Below are positions 61,762 to 64,000 of a DNA stretch of 64,000 bases, piece by piece. A program made the position numbers and the translations under genes. The notes under the pieces were generated by a model. The model was not told the origin of the DNA and searched no databases. It saw only the letters and a program-made list of their open reading frames with translations. Origin of the DNA: Sulfurospirillum diekertiae (GTDB taxonomy: Bacteria; Campylobacterota; Campylobacteria; Campylobacterales; Sulfurospirillaceae); contig NZ_CP023275.1 of the NCBI RefSeq assembly GCF_002309535.1, forward strand, positions 434,001 to 498,000, read 5' to 3'. Numbering within the stretch: position 1 is the first letter of the stretch; every line of letters begins with the position of its first letter.

Positions 61762-63348
61762 TTGAAAAAATCGGTTATTCGTGCTATTAAAGAGACATTG
61801 CAAAGAGAGTTTGTTTTAGAAAAACCTACCAATCTTTCTTTTGGTCATTATGCAACTCCTATCGCTTTTTCTCTTGCTAAAGAGTTAAAAAAATCGCCTA
61901 TTGCTATTGCTGAAGAGATTTGTCAAAAGTTTACTATTGGAGAAATTTTTCAAGAAGTTACTCCGATTAAAGGTTATATCAATTTTAAACTCAGTGAGAG
62001 TTTTTTAGATCAATATGCGACATGGACCATTCAAAATGAGGCACTTTTTGGATCTGATGAGCAAAATGAATCTATTTTATTAGAATATGTGAGTGCAAAT
62101 CCTACGGGACCTTTACATATTGGTCATGCAAGAGGTGCTGTGATTGGTGATGCATTGGCTCGTATTGGAAAGCATTTAGGGTATAAGATTACCACAGAAT
62201 ACTATGTCAATGATGCAGGTAATCAGGTTGATCTTTTAGGTCTTTCTCTTTATCTCTCTGGACGTGAGCATATTCTAGGTTTTCCAGTAGAGTGGCCAGA
62301 AGAGTTTTATCGAGGTGAATATATTATTGACCTCGCCCACGTTGCTTCTGCAGAATTGGGAAAAGCTATTTTTGAAGATGAAGCCAATATTCCATTGCTC
62401 TCTGTTTGGGGTAAAGATAAGATGCTAGAACTTATCAAGTCTAATCTTGCCGATGTTGGTATTGAGTTTGAGCAGTTTGTCAGTGAAAAGTCGCTTTATA
62501 ACAAGTGGGATGAAAGCTTCGCCAAACTTCAAAAAAGTGATAAAACTTATACTGAAGGTGGTAAAGTTTGGATTCGCTCTACTGAACTCGGAGATGAAAA
62601 AGATCGCGTTGTTGTTAGAGAAGATGGCAGACCAACGTATTTAGCGGGTGATATTATCTACCATGACAATAAATTTCAACGAGGGTATGATAGCTATATC
62701 AATATCTGGGGTGCTGATCACCATGGGTATATTACGCGTGTCAAAGCGGCTATTCATTTTTTAGGCTATGATGAGCAAAAACTTGAAGTGATTTTGGCGC
62801 AAATGGTTTCACTTTTAAAAGGTGGTGAACCGTATAAAATGAGCAAACGTGCCGGTAATTTTATTTTGATGAGTGATGTGGTGAATGAAGTGGGAAGTGA
62901 TGCTTTACGTTTTGTATTCCTCAGCAAAAAGTCCGATACTCATCTTGAATTTGATGTGGATGTTTTTAAACAAGAGGACAGTAACAATCCAATTTTTTAT
63001 ATCAACTATGCACATGCGCGAATCAATCAAATTTTTGCTAAAGCAGAAAAGACACTTGCCGACGTACAAAATGTTAAGCTCGAAAATTTAAGTGAAGAGG
63101 CTCAAAACCTTCTCTTTAGTGCACTGTTATTGCCAGAAGTTCTTGAAGATACCTTTAGTTCTCGTCAAGTACAAAAACTGACAGAATATCTTAAATCACT
63201 TGCTGCCGCTTTACATAAATTTTACAATGAAAATCGCGTTGTAGGTAGTGAGGATGAAGAAAAATTTCTCAAACTCTTTGCTGTTGTAGGACTATCACTG
63301 CGTGTTGGGCTCAAACTTATAGGTATTAATGCAAAAGATAAAATGTAA
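61762..63348 (+). CDS. argS: arginyl-tRNA synthetase
   Basis: This class I synthetase has 528 residues, with the HIGH motif in NPTGPLHIGHARGAVIGDAL, the KMSK motif in YKMSKRAGNF and the C-terminal DALR anticodon domain. The start is a TTG at 61762, with AAGG seven bases upstream; no in-frame ATG fits the expected N-terminus. The stop is directly followed by a hairpin. Confidence 0.95.
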   Translation: MKKSVIRAIKETLQREFVLEKPTNLSFGHYATPIAFSLAKELKKSPIAIAEEICQKFTIGEIFQEVTPIKGYINFKLSESFLDQYATWTIQNEALFGSDEQNESILLEYVSANPTGPLHIGHARGAVIGDALARIGKHLGYKITTEYYVNDAGNQVDLLGLSLYLSGREHILGFPVEWPEEFYRGEYIIDLAHVASAELGKAIFEDEANIPLLSVWGKDKMLELIKSNLADVGIEFEQFVSEKSLYNKWDESFAKLQKSDKTYTEGGKVWIRSTELGDEKDRVVVREDGRPTYLAGDIIYHDNKFQRGYDSYINIWGADHHGYITRVKAAIHFLGYDEQKLEVILAQMVSLLKGGEPYKMSKRAGNFILMSDVVNEVGSDALRFVFLSKKSDTHLEFDVDVFKQEDSNNPIFYINYAHARINQIFAKAEKTLADVQNVKLENLSEEAQNLLFSALLLPEVLEDTFSSRQVQKLTEYLKSLAAALHKFYNENRVVGSEDEEKFLKLFAVVGLSLRVGLKLIGINAKDKM

Positions 63349-63377
63349 AGTGTGATCGTGAATAGATCACACTTTAT
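63346..63377 (+). terminator. hairpin after argS, overlapping the next gene
   Basis: A perfect 10-bp or longer stem, AAGTGTGATC / GATCACACTT, with loop GTGAATA starts within the argS stop codon. The T-rich stretch TTATTGCTTCTTTT follows. The GTG that best starts the next gene lies in the loop. Confidence 0.7.
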
Positions 63378-64000
63378 TGCTTCTTTTCTTTCTTTTTTAA
63401 TTAAAAATCCCAAAGCTTTTCTTTTAGCGTTTCTTTTAGGAGGGCTATCATACTCGTATGAGTTTTTTATTGCACGTGATACAATGGTATTTCAAGGCAT
63501 ACCAAAAGCAATAGAAAACTCTTTGCACACATACACGCGAATCTTTCGTAATCGAGCTTATATGGTAGGTTATTCTGATCTAAAAGGAAACCCTTTATGG
63601 GTTGTTTATAAGCTCACACCTCCTTCTCAAAATGTATCACCTCTCAAACGACCGGATAGTTTTAATGCGGATTGGCGTAATATGGGATTCATTACATCAA
63701 GCGATTATACCAATAGTGGTTACGATAGAGGTCATATGGCTCCAAATCATGCAATGGCTCTTTTATACGGCAAAGAAGCGCAAGAAGAGACCTTTTTGAT
63801 GACAAATATTACACCTCAAAAACCTACCCTTAATCAAAAACTCTGGCAACATCTTGAAGCGATAGAGTTAGAATCCTTTGCTCCAAAATTTAAAGAACTT
63901 TGGGTTTATACGGGGCCTCTTTTTGATCTTAAAACCACGCGACTTAAAAGTTCATATTTTATTGAAATTCCCGATGCCTTTTATAAAATTTATGTAGGGA
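63358..64000 (+). CDS. DNA/RNA non-specific endonuclease (NUC1 family), 3' end outside window
   Basis: At least 214 codons are present. The beta-beta-alpha-metal active site is clear in NSGYDRGHMAPNHAMA (catalytic His in DRGH), with TNITPQKPTLNQKLWQHLE downstream giving the metal-binding Asn. An N-terminal hydrophobic segment (AFLLAFLLGGLSYSYEFF) suggests export or anchoring, so the enzyme probably acts outside the cytoplasm, for example in nutrient scavenging or DNA uptake processing. The GTG at 63358 gives the frame that includes this segment, but it lacks a good ribosome site and lies in a terminator loop; an ATG at 63484 is the next choice. I see no immunity protein within the window. Confidence 0.85.
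   Translation, partial: MNRSHFIASFLSFLIKNPKAFLLAFLLGGLSYSYEFFIARDTMVFQGIPKAIENSLHTYTRIFRNRAYMVGYSDLKGNPLWVVYKLTPPSQNVSPLKRPDSFNADWRNMGFITSSDYTNSGYDRGHMAPNHAMALLYGKEAQEETFLMTNITPQKPTLNQKLWQHLEAIELESFAPKFKELWVYTGPLFDLKTTRLKSSYFIEIPDAFYKIYVG

Overview
The window looks like a chromosomal segment of a Campylobacterota (Epsilonproteobacteria) bacterium, most like Sulfurospirillum. Three things support this. The dihaem fumarate reductase is of Wolinella type (frdCAB). Two gene blocks have the order known from Campylobacter jejuni (hemN-UPF0763-argF-hemB-ribA, and rpsB-tsf-ABC-fliR-acidic protein-gmk-tatA-argS). A tandem pair of dynamin-like GTPases is also present. The DNA is AT-rich and densely coding, and no gene-free stretch exceeds 300 bases. 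I saw no rRNA, tRNA, CRISPR array, IS element or phage.

Layout. 1-0.8 kb: end of a PAS energy-taxis protein and a small membrane-anchored protein. 1.0-17.2 kb: a complete respiratory complex I gene set cut into two convergent halves, nuoGHIJKLMN on + and nuoAB(CD)EF on -. A sensory pair lies between them: a PhnD-like binding protein and a membrane PAS-PAS-GGDEF protein. 17.4-22.2 kb: cell-wall genes (Pgp2/Csd6-type peptidase, alanine racemase), a degenerate GGDEF protein, a few small proteins and rsmG. 22.4-26.4 kb: a NIT-domain chemoreceptor, a Tat-exported superoxide reductase next to sodB, mscL and a GNAT. 26.5-32.2 kb: ribA, hemB, argF, UPF0763, hemN and a GlcF-like Fe-S protein. 32.4-41.6 kb: a triple binding-domain diguanylate cyclase, an MFS exporter, a YchJ protein, a Crp/Fnr regulator, Hsp20, a CHASE-PAS-PAS-GGDEF protein and lgt. 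41.8-45.2 kb: frdCAB. 45.4-50.2 kb: two dynamin-like GTPases and an entericidin-like lipoprotein. 50.3-55.7 kb: panB-ruvB-AI2E transporter, HPt-trpA and mlaA-mlaC. 55.9-64 kb: translation, flagellar and Tat genes, ending in a DNA/RNA non-specific endonuclease cut by the window end.

How it fits together. Complex I (here with the NADH-oxidising NuoE/NuoF module) and fumarate reductase would form an anaerobic NADH-to-fumarate respiratory chain. Haem synthesis is of the anaerobic type (HemN). Superoxide reductase plus Fe-SOD suits microaerobic exposure. Four GGDEF proteins, a chemoreceptor, a PAS protein, an HPt protein and a pseudo-receiver show dense signalling.

Most striking signals. (1) The 12-bp palindrome TTTACATGTAAA occurs 18 times exactly (by eye) in 64 kb, in genes and between them. 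About 0.02 would be expected by chance. (2) The complex I locus is split and convergent, with NuoEF and fused NuoCD. (3) Four genes are broken by one base each (nuoL, the PhnD-like gene, the PAS-GGDEF gene, the chemoreceptor). Three of these are homopolymer indels, so sequence error must be excluded. (4) A GGDEF protein has lost its catalytic motif but keeps the RxxD inhibitory site.
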